Below, one piece after another: positions 11,246 to 21,999 of a stretch of DNA of 64,000 nucleotides. This DNA comes from Polyodon spathula (taxonomy: Eukaryota > Chordata > Actinopteri > Acipenseriformes > Polyodontidae): contig NC_054540.1 of NCBI RefSeq assembly GCF_017654505.1, forward strand, positions 38,828,017 to 38,892,016, read 5' to 3'. Each line of letters opens with the position of its first letter. Within the stretch, counting starts at the first letter, position 1. Made by a program: the position numbers and the translations under genes. Below the pieces are notes generated by a model, which worked only from the letters and a program-made list of their open reading frames with translations, was not told the DNA's origin and made no database searches.

Positions 11246-11626
11246 GCAGAATAGTGGTTTTTTTAGCATGTTGCAGTATACTACCCTTTAGCAATGACAT
11301 GCATATGTGCCTTTTTAACCATTCATAACATTGCAGTTTTGTACCTACATAAATATCAATATATCAATGCCTACCAAAATAGACATACAGTATTGCTTTC
11401 ACCACTCATGGATGTACATTTGCAACTAAAAGAATACAATGTTTACACTTTCCATACTGTCCAAAAGTCCGTTCTACCATTATTTTACTTTCAAATAGTT
11501 TCTCATTTCTGATATTACTCTACTTATTACTCTCTTGTCTTGTCTGTCTGTCTATTTACCATACAAATTCTCAAATATCTTTCCCTCGCATTATTCATTA
11601 TTTGATGAAGTAAAAAAATAAGTGAT
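11246..11626. other. No gene; Helitron 3' flank
   Basis: AT-rich, with no recognisable coding sequence. It may contain the 3' end of the Helitron, but I could not locate a terminal hairpin followed by CTRR with confidence. Confidence 0.4.
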
Positions 11627-11859
11627 ATCTATAACAAAAACATTGTCAATGTAAAAATATAAGTTCGAAAAATGCAATAGCCATTTAAAGTGGTGATATC
11701 AGAGACAAAAGCCCAGGTTAGGCGAAGCAATTGGGGCAACCTTGTCAAGCATCGAGCAAATAGGCACAATTGCAAAGGTGCCGGGGCCCAACATTCACAT
11801 AATTGTTGCTTCTAACTTGGCTTCTTTTTTTCATCGCTCCACTTTACATTGAAATGCTC
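11627..11859 (+). repeat. Long inverted repeat, left arm
   Basis: Reverse complement matches 15802-16050 along its whole length, with scattered differences and small indels. Shared pieces include ATCTATAACAAAAA, CAACCTTGTCAAG and GAAATGCTC. The pair encloses the LTR retrotransposon plus about 490 bp of other DNA. Confidence 0.85.
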
Positions 11860-11982
11860 TTTGTACAACTTCAAGGGGATTGTGACCATTCCCTTATCAG
11901 TTCAAAAGTCACATCTGCAACAAAAAACATTGACAATGCACAATAAAAAAAACACCACAGCCCTGGATCCGCAATGTCTGCC

Positions 11983-12579
11983 TGTCACAAAGATGGCCGG
12001 AGTGGGTGGTGTCAGACCAGAAGCAGGAAATAAACAGAGAGGTGGAGTTTGGTTGAGCTGAGCGAATGCTTTCGCTCAGCATTTAATAAATAAACAGAAC
12101 AGAAAATAAACAGTGCTAACAAACAAAAATACAGGACCTGGAACATTCGCCAAAATAAACAGACAAACAAAACGGACCAAACAAAACACAGTGAGCTTTT
12201 ACTTTACGTTATTATTATTATACTTATTATTTCATCCGTCTCCAATTCCGTTCTCCACTCACCGAACACACAACCCTGAGTGAGTGAAAACATGTTGTTT
12301 TTATGCAGCTGTACCAAGACTTGTTTGCTAATCAATCATTCAATTGGAGTCTCGGTACAACTGCACGTGAATTAATAAAGTGCAACTCCCCGTTCTCACA
12401 TATTATTACTTTATACTTGCACGTGAAGTGCTGTGCAATCCTCGTGCCTAAATACAAATATACATTTTAAACACTAGTGTTACACAGACCCATTTATATC
12501 CTGTGTACCAATGACTATACACCAACATTAAACACACAAGATAACAGAAAATACACACAGGGGTGGGCACTTTGTCACA
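11983..12579 (-). repeat. 3' LTR of the gag-only element (family A)
   Basis: 597 bp; aligns end to end with 14821-15417, with scattered substitutions. The minus strand reads a TATA-like GCATAAAAAC near 12305, and TTTATTTATTAAATGCTGAG runs near 12080-12110. Confidence 0.92.
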
Positions 12580-12592
12580 TATACCCTCCCCT
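12580..12592 (-). promoter_or_regulatory. Polypurine tract
   Basis: On the minus strand AGGGGAGGGTATA sits directly against the 3' LTR, the position and composition expected for the plus-strand primer of reverse transcription. Confidence 0.75.
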
Positions 12593-12630
12593 GTGCAAAG
12601 CACACATGGCCTCAATGGCCACCTCCTCCC

Positions 12631-13437
12631 TTAAAAGCCCAAAAGTCCAGCACAAAATCCTGGGCCAGGACCGGAGGCTTCAAGAGTCCCACAAGTCGTA
12701 AGGCTGTCAGCAGCAATGCTGACAGTGGGGTGGCATACTCCTGCCAGGGTAGTCCTGGCAGTGGAAAGGCTGCTTGGGGGGGTGGACTCCTGACCTCCCC
12801 CCTTCTTCGGAGCTGGCAGCTCCCCTTGGTGGACTTCCGGCAGCGAAGAAACTGCAGTGGGAGCAGGTCTCCGGACCTCCCCCACGATCTCCGGCAGCGA
12901 AACTGCTGCAGTGGGAGCAGGTCTCCGGACCTCCCCCACGATCTCCATCAGCGAAAATGCTGCTGGGGTTGGTGGTCTCCAGACCTCCTCTCCCTTCTTC
13001 GTGGCTGGCAGCTCCCCTTGGTGGGGTTCCGGCCACAGTACTTCCTGCTGTGATGCGGAGCAACAGGCAGCACCAGGCGATGAGGAGCAGCTGGCAACCC
13101 CAGGCGAAGCAGTCCCAGCGACCCCAGGCGATGTTGAGCGGTGGGCAACCCCAGGCGATGCTGAACGGCAGGCAACCCCAGGCGATGCTGAGCAGCAGGC
13201 AACCCCAGGCGATGCCGAGCAGCAGGCAACCCCAGGCGATGCCGGAGTGGCTGGCAACCCCAGGTGATGCGGAGCGACAGGCAACCCCAGGCGATGAGGA
13301 GCGACAGGCAACCCCAGGCCATGCAGAGCGACAGGCAACCCCAGGCGATGCGGAACGACAGGCAACCCCAGGCGATGCCAGGCAGGCATCCTTGGGCGAA
13401 ATGTGGCAGACATCCTTGGGCGAAGCGAGGCAGTCAT
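12631..13437 (-). CDS. Repeat-rich C-terminal frame of the LTR element
   Basis: A 268-codon open frame whose first half is a tandem array of about nine residues, mostly GLPVAPHRL-like, encoded by a 27-bp DNA repeat. The second half contains repeated EIVGEVRRPAPTA and QGELPA segments. It lies downstream of the zinc-knuckle frame and may once have been continuous with it. Low-complexity sequence, with long frames open on both strands, means coding status is uncertain. Confidence 0.4.
   Translation of the reverse strand: MTASLRPRMSATFRPRMPAWHRLGLPVVPHRLGLPVALHGLGLPVAPHRLGLPVAPHHLGLPATPASPGVACCSASPGVACCSASPGVACRSASPGVAHRSTSPGVAGTASPGVASCSSSPGAACCSASQQEVLWPEPHQGELPATKKGEEVWRPPTPAAFSLMEIVGEVRRPAPTAAVSLPEIVGEVRRPAPTAVSSLPEVHQGELPAPKKGGGQESTPPSSLSTARTTLAGVCHPTVSIAADSLTTCGTLEASGPGPGFCAGLLGF
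13078..13390. repeat. 27-bp minisatellite in the LTR element
   Basis: About 11 imperfect units containing GGCAACCCCAGGCGATGC. The period is a multiple of three, so the array stays open in several frames on both strands. Shorter repeats of CTGCTGGTGGGGGAA type follow at 13680-13890. Confidence 0.9.
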
Positions 13438-13844
13438 CCTTGGGCGAAACGGGGCAGGGAGTCAGGACAAGCTGGGGTGCAGGTGTTGGCCCTCTTCTCG
13501 GCCACTGCGGCCAGGCGGTTCTTCCCCGTGCTTCCGTATGTAAGGGCTGCTGAAGACCGCCAGCATCCAGTCCTGGTCCTTCTGATGAAGGGAGAGACAG
13601 CTCCTGCTCCTCTCTGCCTGATGATGATGGATTCAGAGGCAGCTCCAGCTCCTCTCCTTGTGACGGTAGGGGAAGTGATACCAGCAGGCATTCATCCTCT
13701 GCTGGTGGGGGAAGTGATACCAGCAGGCATTCATCCTCTGCTGGTGGGGGAAATGATACCAGCAGGAATTCATCCTCTGCTGGTGGGGGAAATGATACCA
13801 GCAGGAATTCATCCTCTGCTGGTGGAAAGGGACCCAGCAGTCAT

Positions 13845-14714
13845 TCAGTCTGCTGGTGGACAGGGACCCAGCAGGCATTCACCCTCTGCTGGTGAAAGAG
13901 GCAGAGGCAGGTTCTGCTGCTCTGCTCCTGGTGATGGAGGTGGCGGAGGCAGAGGCAGCTCCTGCTGCTCTGCTCTTGCCGATGGAGGTGGCGGAGGCGT
14001 GTAGTCTCCTGCCGGTGAAGGTGGCGGAGGCAGAGGCAGCTCCTGCTGCTCTGAGCCTGCCGGTGGAGTTGGCGGAGACGTGTAGTCTCCTGGCAGTGGA
14101 GGTGGGAGCGGCGTGTAGTCTACTCTTATTACAGGGGACTGATGCGGCTCTGCCTCTCTTGCAGGGGACTGGTGCGGCTCTGCCTCTCTTGCAGGGGACT
14201 GGTGCGGCTCTGGAGACAGCGGTGGGACCTCTCCCTCTGGCGCTGGAGACGGCTCCTCTCCCTCTGGAGGCAACACCAGCAGGCATTCTTCCCCTGCTGG
14301 TGGAGACTGGGGCGATGGACCCTCTGCCTTCCTCTTCCCCTTTCCTCTTCTCTGCCTTCTCCTCACCTTCCTCTCCTGGGCCAGTTCCTCCTCTCCATAC
14401 TGCGTAGGGCATATGGCTAATGTGTGCTCATATGCCCCACAGCCCAGACATAACTCTGCTGTGAGGTTCTTTAAAAAAAACCAGCTGATGGTGGGGGAAG
14501 ACTGAGGCGACCCTTGCTCCTCCTTCTCCTGATGGACAGGGCAGCGGGCCACGTAGTGCTCACCTCCACAGATGGGGCATAGTTTGGGTAGCTGTCCGAG
14601 GGGGTACCGGTGGCAGTTGGTGCTAGAATACCTCAGCTCAGCGCAGCAGTAACACCCAGGCTGCTTTTCCTCCAGCTGGTGTTGTGGTTGCTGCCTTCTG
14701 CCGTCCTTTTCCAT
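13845..14714 (-). CDS. Gag-like zinc-knuckle protein
   Basis: A 289-codon frame starting 106 bases into the internal region. Residues 21-58 contain clustered cysteines (CYCC, then CPICGGEHYVARC), and residues 89-102 are a canonical CX2CX4HX4C zinc knuckle (CLGCGAYEHTLAIC) of the nucleocapsid type, which binds element RNA. From about residue 150 it is proline- and glutamate-rich, with repeats of EPHQSPAREA. No protease or polymerase follows. An intact reading frame plus intact LTRs suggests it was mobile recently. The family is unknown to me. Confidence 0.6.
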   Translation of the reverse strand: MEKDGRRQQPQHQLEEKQPGCYCCAELRYSSTNCHRYPLGQLPKLCPICGGEHYVARCPVHQEKEEQGSPQSSPTISWFFLKNLTAELCLGCGAYEHTLAICPTQYGEEELAQERKVRRRQRRGKGKRKAEGPSPQSPPAGEECLLVLPPEGEEPSPAPEGEVPPLSPEPHQSPAREAEPHQSPAREAEPHQSPVIRVDYTPLPPPLPGDYTSPPTPPAGSEQQELPLPPPPSPAGDYTPPPPPSARAEQQELPLPPPPPSPGAEQQNLPLPLSPAEGECLLGPCPPAD

Positions 14715-14799
14715 GTTTGTCTTTTTTGTTTTTGGTTTTTTTGGGGGGGGTTTTACCCCACAAAAACACCTCTCCTGGTCTGACGCTTGGAGGCGCTGT

Positions 14800-14818
14800 T
14801 ATCCCACGCAGGACACCA
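14800..14818 (-). promoter_or_regulatory. Primer-binding site
   Basis: Two bases inside the 5' LTR the minus strand reads TGGTGTCCTGCGTGGGATA, complementary to a tRNA 3' end finishing ACACCA. It resembles the 3' end of vertebrate tRNA-Leu, with a few mismatches in the middle. Confidence 0.65.
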
Positions 14819-14820
14819 TA

Positions 14821-15417
14821 TGTCACAATGACAGCCGGAGTGGGTGGCGTCAGAACAGAAGCAGGAAATAAACAGAGAGGTGGAGTTTGGTTGAGCTGAG
14901 CGAATGCTTTCGCTCAGCATTTAATAAATAAACAGAACAGAAAATAAACAGTGCTAACAAACAAAAATGCAGAACCCGGCACATTCGCCAAAATAAGCAG
15001 ACAAACAAAATGGACCAAACAAAACAACTCGAGCTTTTACTTTACGTTATTATTATTATACTTATTATTTCCTCTGTCTCCAATCCTGTTCTCCACTCAC
15101 CGAACACCCAAACCCGAGCGGGTGAAAATATGTTGTTTTTATGCAGCTGTACCAAGACTCGATTGGTAATCAATCATTCAGTTGGAGGCTCGGTACAACT
15201 GCACATGAATTAATAAAGTGCAACTCCCCATGCTCACATATTATTACTTTTTACTTGCACGTGAGGTGCTGTGCAATCCTCGTGCCTAAATACAAATATA
15301 CATTTTAAACACTTGTGTTACACAGACCTGTTTATATCCCGTTTACCAATGACTATACACCAACATTAAACACACAACGTAACAGAAAATACACACAGGG
15401 GCGGGCACTTCGTCACA
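14821..15417 (-). repeat. 5' LTR of the gag-only element (family A)
   Basis: 597 bp, same length and ends as the other LTR. The two differ at scattered positions (for example CACAAAGATGG against CACAATGACAG), so the insertion is not brand new. Confidence 0.92.
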
Positions 15418-15422
15418 CTGCC

Positions 15423-15801
15423 CCATGAACTGTCATTTTCCATACACTTACCTTGCATTCTCATTATCCCTTGCACTCATTGCCATTATAGGTCTTGTTC
15501 ATCATCTTCATTGTTGGAAATATATTGCTTCATGCTCTTTCAGGTATTCTTATATGTATGGGCTAAATGTCTGTCCATGTGTGCTCTGATCTACCTGTGC
15601 GTCACCTGCATGTTGTCTGTGTGTCTTCCCAAAGCATGCTTGTCTGCGCCTGTGATGATGCCTCTCCCATTCCGTCTGTCTTTCTCTCTGTAGTAGTGCT
15701 TGTAAGGATAACCAAGAACACTTCAGTCTGTGTTGAGCACTTTCCTTGGCACATGTGTCTTAGCATCCTTATTCTGGTTACAAGCCAGCTGATAAGTGAA
15801 T
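15423..15801. other. Spacer between inverted repeats; no gene
   Basis: With 11860-11982, this forms the original interior of the inverted-repeat unit before the LTR element landed. Several short cysteine-rich frames exist, but none is recognisable. Confidence 0.4.
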
Positions 15802-16050
15802 GAGCATTTCAATGTAAAGTGGAGCAATAAAGTGGAGCGATGAAAAAAAAGAAGCCAAAGTTAGCCCCAATAATTGTGTGAATGTTTGGCACCAACATGT
15901 TTCCAATTGTGCCTATTTGTTTGATACTTGACAAGGTTGTCCCAATTGCTTCTCCTAACTTGAGCTTTTGTGTTTGATATCACCACTTCAAACAGCTGTT
16001 GCGTTTTTCTAACTTGTTTTTTTAACATTGACAATATTTTTGTTATAGAT
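15802..16050 (-). repeat. Long inverted repeat, right arm
   Basis: Reverse complement of 11627-11859. It carries a 17-bp local duplication of the TAAAGTGGAGC segment near its inner end that the left arm lacks. Confidence 0.85.
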
Positions 16051-16108
16051 TTAGACATACACTTACCATTCATTAAAAATCTTCCAGGATATAAATATAC
16101 AGTGTTAT

Positions 16109-16372
16109 TCATGTGTAGGGCTTTCCAACTGCATCCTCATATCTTTGGATAGTGAAAGCTGTGTCCATCCCTGGAATATTCACAATTTCACTTCCATCAG
16201 GATACAGAAGCACATATGGGCCATCAGACATATCCTGGTTAAAATCTTATAGATTTTTCTTATCTGCAGCTAAACGTTGTTTCTGAGAGCTGCAGGGATC
16301 AATGACGACTGGGGTAGGGACTTCCCTCTTTGGGCCTTTAATCCATGAATACACTGCTGCATAATTCCAACA
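16109..16372 (-). pseudogene. Exon-like relic, unidentified
   Basis: One frame runs about 87 codons with a single internal stop and reads like real protein: CWNYAAVYSWIKGPKREVP, then after the stop SDGPYVLLYPDGSEIVNIPG and QRYEDAVGKPYT. Just beyond its end a GTAAGTG splice-donor-like sequence lies near 16068. It could be a captured host exon or part of a transposon protein. I do not recognise the family. Confidence 0.4.
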
Positions 16373-16735
16373 GATATCATGAGCAAGAAAAATAAAATAA
16401 AGAAAAGGTAAATCGGTCAGGTTTACAAATGAACAACATTTGTTATATTAAATATTTAATAAATGACCTACATGTGTTTGTTCTGTTCACATTTTTTCTT
16501 TTCCCTTTACTGAATTTTTCTCTTTCCATTTTTTTTTTTTTTGATTGCTGACTTTCAGAAATGTTTCCAAAGTAGATGAATGAATGACACTTGTTCCTAA
16601 GCATGTTAAAACAAAAACATATTTGAAGTCAATATTATATTAAAAAAACACAAATATTAAGAAAATATGATTTAGATTATGCCAAATAGTGTGGCACAAG
16701 CAAACAATTTTAAATAGAACATTATCTTGTGTGTA

Positions 16736-16766
16736 GTATATCATATATAATATATCATATATATAA

Positions 16767-16850
<84 letters not shown>
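16736..16850. repeat. (TA)n microsatellite followed by poly(T)
   Basis: Alternating TA to about 16812, then an uninterrupted T run of nearly 40 bases. The minus-strand reading is a poly(A) tail followed by (TA)n. Confidence 0.95.
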
Positions 16851-16990
16851 CCAGTGACTGTAAAAAGTAATATAGTGCCCTGACAGAATAAAATGAGCAC
16901 CTGTCAAATTTATATAGGTACAGGGTACCTATTTGGGCTCATGGTGAAGGTGTGTTCGGGCTTGCTCATTAAATATTTAGTGAGAAAGCC

Positions 16991-17068
16991 GTGCCAGGGG
17001 GGTAAATTGGGCAATAAAGACATGCCCCCATCGCTCATTTTATCCATTACAATTTACCCCCCTGGCAC
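16991..17068. repeat. Perfect 19-bp inverted repeat (hairpin)
   Basis: GTGCCAGGGGGGTAAATTG at 16991-17009 is exactly reverse-complemented at 17050-17068, with a 40-base spacer. The stem is GC-rich in an AT-rich area, so the hairpin would be stable. Confidence 0.85.
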
Positions 17069-17311
17069 TGTATCACAATATGGACAGTAATTTCCAATCT
17101 GAGTTCCACAAAACAGACAAAATGTGGAGCACAAATGGTATTAATATTTAATTGTAAAACACTGAGATTAAAGCTTTATCTTAAATGATCCAGCAGGAGT
17201 TATTAGGGATTTTACGTTATTTATGCATTGAATACTTTTCCATTTAAAATAATTTGTATCTCGGTGGAGAAAGATTTAAATTGCTGTTCCTGGCTTCACA
17301 CAAACATTGTC

Positions 17312-18690
17312 GATTGCAGCGTACCAGTGACTTAGTCTGCATCAAGTGGACTAAAAAGCGGCCTAGCAAATCCTGCAGATCTGTACTAGGTTAGTACTGA
17401 TTTCAGCGTACCAAAAAGCAAGTGGTTTAGCTAGTCTGAACAAGTGGAACAAGTTAGCCAGACAACGAGGACTAACCCATAAGCCTCTACAAGTGCGGCT
17501 TGAAGTTCACAATTTAATGTGCAAAGACAAACTCAGACATTTGTACTCTTGTACATCGTCATTACGAACACTTGATTAAAAACATTGAGGACATTGAAAG
17601 CATCGGCAAATAGGTCAGAAATATGAAAAAAGCAAATACAATAATACATGTAGACCTATTAATGATAAAAGCGTTTATATTAGGCGTGATTTATGGAGAC
17701 ACATTTCAAATACTCATAACCCATATCGGTAGGCCTAAGTGTACGTGTCTTTTTGTGCACATTCCACACTAGCAGATCATACTTGCATTTTAACTTGCCG
17801 GCACCCTATTGTAGCATTAACTCTGAACGTTAAGTTCTAAATTTGTTGTTTATATAAATCTAATTATACATATGATGTTTCAGTTTGTTAAATTGAATAC
17901 ATCAAATATGCATTTTTTAAAATTATTATTATTTAAATATAGGAGTATCTTATTGTGTGGCAGTTTATTACAGTTTTTGCGATATTTTTCACTTTATTAC
18001 AGTTTTTGCAAAAAAAAAAAAAAAAATCTGAATATTTTGTTCCTCAACCATAATAAAGGAGAAAAAAGGAAAAAGGGGTAGCATATTTAAATTATAGGCT
18101 ACATTCTCAGTCTACAAACATTTTAATTGCTTAATATTGTGTATCAACAATATAAGGTAATGATATAATGTGCGTAGTGCAATTGTCAATTTTATGTAAT
18201 AATATAAAATATTGTATATAGTCTGTATTCAGTTACATTTTAGTGATGCCTTTCACTTGAGGCTTATGCGGGTCTACATTTATATTTTTTTAAGTATTTC
18301 ATCAAAGTACCTTGCACTGAGCATAAAGAGCTTTATGCGACTCGGCACTGCTGAGCGAACCTTACTGAACAAAATGTTTCAAAAGGCTTCACTTTAATTT
18401 TAATAATTTTCAGGCGTCATTTCAGAGAATAATGGAACTGGCTTTGTTTTTAAGCATACTAAGTTAGTCTTATACTATTTATAGTCTTGTACTTCATAAT
18501 ACTAAATTAGTCCACTTGAACAGGATCATCTCTCGTCCGATTTGGTACACTGCAATCAGGATCTTGTTTAGTCTGATTTAGTGGATGATCCACCTGTGGT
18601 GATTATCGTCTGGTACGCTGCAATTGGGATTAACAAGTGGACTAACTTTAGTCCAAGCAAGTGGACTAAACCTGCTTAATCCACTAGTTA
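17312..18690. mobile_element. Non-autonomous DNA transposon with subterminal motif repeats
   Basis: The motif TTGCAGCGTACC occurs near 17313 and 17402 (the second as TTTCAGCGTACC) and, in reverse complement, near 18542 and 18612. AAGTGGACTAA motifs also occur at both ends in opposite orientation. Repeated short motifs mirrored at both ends are typical transposase-binding regions. The interior is AT-rich and has no recognisable transposase. Exact termini and target duplication are not resolved. Confidence 0.6.
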
Positions 18691-18699
18691 CTGTAGAAT

Positions 18700-18942
18700 C
18701 TTACCTGGTGAATCCTGGGGAACACTGCTAGTGATTGGTGTGCTTTCTACACAGCGATGAATCTTACCTGGTGAATCCTGGGGAACACTGCTAGTGCTTT
18801 GGTGTGCTTTTTACACAGCGATGAAACTTACCTGGTGAATCCTGGGGAACACTGCTAGTGCTTGGTGTGCTTTCTACACAGTGATGAATCTTACCTGGTG
18901 AATGCTGGGTAACACTGCTAGTGCTTGGTGTGCTTTCTACAC
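18700..18942. repeat. 63-bp minisatellite, about 3.9 units
   Basis: Units start at 18700, 18763, 18827 and 18890 and share CTTACCTGGTGAATCCTGGG and GTGTGCTTTCTACAC. Only a few substitutions and one single-base insertion separate them. Confidence 0.95.
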
Positions 18943-19424
18943 CTGTGCTTGTTTTATGCAGGAAGCACAGCACAAGCACAGCAAACACATTTCACTGCAC
19001 CCAGATTGATTCTGCAAAATGGGCAATACATGACAATCTAAAAAAAACACAGTATGCTGTTACGGAAGGTCTATTAATAGTATTTTGTATTAAAATAAAT
19101 AACCCAGAGTAAAAATAAACAGGTCAGGGAATGGCTGATGTCAAATATGTTGATTAATTTCCACTTTTAAAACAAAGCTTACACTGACATATAAACCACT
19201 GGATGCAAGGCTAAGCTCCATGGAAAGGTTACAATGCAATTATTAATATAAAACTTTTTGCCATGAAGGCACAAACAAACTACTGTGTTACTATAGAAGT
19301 CTGCAATGTCGAACAAGAGATGAAACTTCTATAGTAATACAGTTGTTTGATACACACCATACCAAAAGCTTTTTACAGTGATTTTCAAAAGAACTGGAAA
19401 CTCAGCAATCACAATGTGTTTTTT

Positions 19425-19765
19425 GATTTGTGTTTGTGCTTTTTTCTTATTGTGTTTGCATCTGTTTTGTGTTTTCCTTTTTTTGTGTTTCTTGATTTTT
19501 TGTTAACGTTTTCCTTTTTGTTTGTTTGCATTTTTCTTTTACGTTTGTGTTTCTTGATTATTTGTTAGCATTTTCCTTTTTGTGTTTGTGTTTGCATTTT
19601 TCTTTTGTGTTTGTGTTTCTTGATTTGTGTTTGCATTTTTCTTTTGTGTTTGTGTTTGCATTTTTCTTTTGTGTTTGTCTTTCTTGATTTTTTGTTAGCA
19701 TTTACCTTTTTGTGTTTGCGTCTTTCTTTTTGTGTTTGAATTTTTCTTTTTCTGTTTGCATTTTG
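19425..19765. repeat. T-rich degenerate minisatellite
   Basis: Repeats of TTTTGTGTTTGTGTTTGCAT and TTCTTGATTTTTTGTTAGCA with variable spacing. The minus strand reads as a Lys/Thr/Gln-rich frame that is a by-product of the repeat. Confidence 0.85.
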
Positions 19766-20003
19766 CACTTCAGGGCCACTGTAATTATGTACCATATGTC
19801 GCCTTACAGTATGATAATACAGCAAAAAATGGACAATGATAATACCCGAAAATAATACATTTTGAAATAAAAGAAAAGCTTAGGCCATTGGTGTGCTGAA
19901 GACCATCTCCATCTACAACAATAGGGAACCTGTATTGGCCAGTCAACTTGTCAGTCTTGTAAGAAATAATGAAACTGAAAAACGATATTAGTAGTGTCAA
20001 ATA

Positions 20004-20951
20004 TACACTGAACAAAAATATAAACGCAACATGCAACAATTTCAAAGAATTTACTGAGTTACAGTTCATATAAGGAAATCAGTCAATTGAAATAAATTCA
20101 TTAGGCCCTAATCTATGGATTTCACATGATTGGAAATACAGATATGCATCTATTGGTCACAGATACCTTAAATAAAAAAAAAAGGTAGGGGTGTGGATCA
20201 GAAAACCAGTCAGTATCTGGTGTGACCACCATTTGCCTCATGCAGCGTGAGACATCTCCTTTGCATAGAGTTATCAGGCTGTTGATTGTGGCCTGTGGAA
20301 TGTTGTCCCACTCCTCTTCAATGGCTGTGCGAAGTTGCTGTGCAAAGTTGCTGGATATCGGCAGGAACTGGAACACGCTGTCGTACACGTCGATCCAGAG
20401 CATCCCAAACATGCTCAGTGGGTGACTGGTCTGGTGAGTATGCAGGCCATGGAAGAACTGGGACATATTCAGCTTCCAGAAATTGTGTGCAGATCCTTGC
20501 AACATGGGGCTGTGCATTATCATGCTGAAACATGAGGTGATGGTGGCGGATGAATGGTACGACAATGGGCCTCAGGATCTCATCACGGTATCTCTGTGCA
20601 TTCAAATTGCCATCGATAAAATGCAATTGTGTTCGTTGTCCGTAGCTTATGCCTGCCCATACCATAACCTCATCGCCACTCTGTTCACAACGCTGATATC
20701 AGCAAACTGCTCGCCCACACGTCGCCATACACGTTTTCTACCATCTGCCCAGTACAGTTGAAACCGGGATTCATCTGTGAAGAGCACACTTCTCCAGCGT
20801 GCCAGTGGCCATCGAAGGTGAGCATTTGCCCACTGAAGTCGGTTACGACGCCGAACTGCAGTCATGTCAAGACCCTGGTGAGGACGACGAGCACACAGAT
20901 GAGCTTCCCTGAGATAGTTTCTGACAGTTTGTCCAGAAATTCTTCGGTTGT
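20004..20951 (-). mobile_element. Tc1/mariner element A, truncated
   Basis: The left end reads TACACTGAACAAAAATATAA, the inverted terminal repeat of a common fish Tc1 family. The matching repeat is missing on the right, where similarity stops at TTCTTCGGTTG. The transposase is on the minus strand: FTDESRFQLYWADGRKRVW (first catalytic D) at 20647-20865, then WAGISY.., FQHDNAQPHVA (second D) and YSPDQSPTEHVWDALDRRV (third acidic residue) at 20318-20665, with a frameshift between. The N-terminal DNA-binding part is largely gone. Confidence 0.9.
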
Positions 20952-21591
20952 GTCATGTGTTACAAACAATGATGTATCTGAAATTACCCTTATATATCTT
21001 TGAATAAAAGGATTGTCATGGTAGTTAGATATTTAAATATGTCACACTTATCAACTGAGTAGTTTTTTTTTTTTTAGTATAGATTAGTATCCTATAGTAT
21101 CCATTTTATATTTTGAGTACGCGATTGTTTAATCTCTCAAATGAGCATAAGAGATGAAGGGAGGTTTCACAGGTCTAATCGAGTGACAGTTTTCTAAGCA
21201 TTATTTGTGAATGCTTATTCACCATTGCTACACCCTGTTAGAAAATTGACTTTGTTGAATTTTTTAAAAACTATTCATCATTTAATCATAAAATCACAAT
21301 TTATAAGATTAAATACGCTACTATAGCTATAAGAGCTGCCAATAGGGTCACACAACTGCAATACTGCATGCTGATTGGCTCAATGGATATGTCATATTTT
21401 TTTAAATTAAAAGCCTGGTGTATAGCGCGTTCTGGAAAGAAACGATCATTTGAGTTGTATGTAACGTGGTGTATATTGTGTTTTGAGGACAAAGGACATT
21501 GAACATCAGAAAGTTGGCACTGTGAGATGAATGATCTTGCTTTTAGCTCAGTTTTGGTGCGAATGGCATATATCATGCTTTGCATCTAAAC

Positions 21592-21592
<1 letters not shown>

Positions 21593-21666
<74 letters not shown>
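21593..21666. repeat. (TA)n(TG)n microsatellite
   Basis: Short TA run followed by about 30 TG units inside the composite repeat. The second copy of the composite repeat carries the matching microsatellite, where Tc1 element D inserted. Confidence 0.95.
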
Positions 21667-21667
<1 letters not shown>

Positions 21668-21999
21668 CCCGAATGTGGAGCTGCATTTGTGCCATACAAA
21701 AATGGGAGAAACTTCATCCGTGTGTGTGTGCGTCCATCTGTCTGCGGTTGCTGTTCTTGTACAGTTTTTGTTCTTATGCACATCACAGCTCTGTGAACAT
21801 GGTTTCTTTTTTCTGCACTCTTAAGGATAGTTCATACACTAGTACAGGGTTGTCCGTCAGCCCCGTTGACTGACTTGTATGTGTTCGTGGGTTGCTTTGA
21901 GCTCCCTATGAGATATTTGAATACAAATAAGCCCTGTATGAAGCTAATTTGATATGAATCATATGCAAAGTTTGAACTGTATGCATTTTTTCAGTACCA

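Larger units (their letters stand above)
11983..15417 (-). mobile_element. Complete gag-only LTR retrotransposon
   Basis: Two direct LTRs of identical length (597 bp, 11983-12579 and 14821-15417) start TGTCACAA and end TCACA, and are flanked by the same 5 bp, CTGCC, at 11978-11982 and 15418-15422. The internal region is only 2241 bp. On the minus strand a primer-binding site follows the 5' LTR and a purine tract precedes the 3' LTR. It encodes a zinc-knuckle, proline-rich protein but no reverse transcriptase or integrase, so it must depend on another element. A third LTR of the family lies at 57972. Confidence 0.9.

Noticed and set aside
13060..13400. CRISPR-like array
   Set aside because: Units are contiguous with no unique spacers, in a vertebrate retrotransposon.
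12730..14420. Long plus-strand frames opposite the gag-like frame
   Set aside because: The minisatellite period and GC bias keep both strands open; zinc knuckles, PBS and PPT all point to the minus strand.
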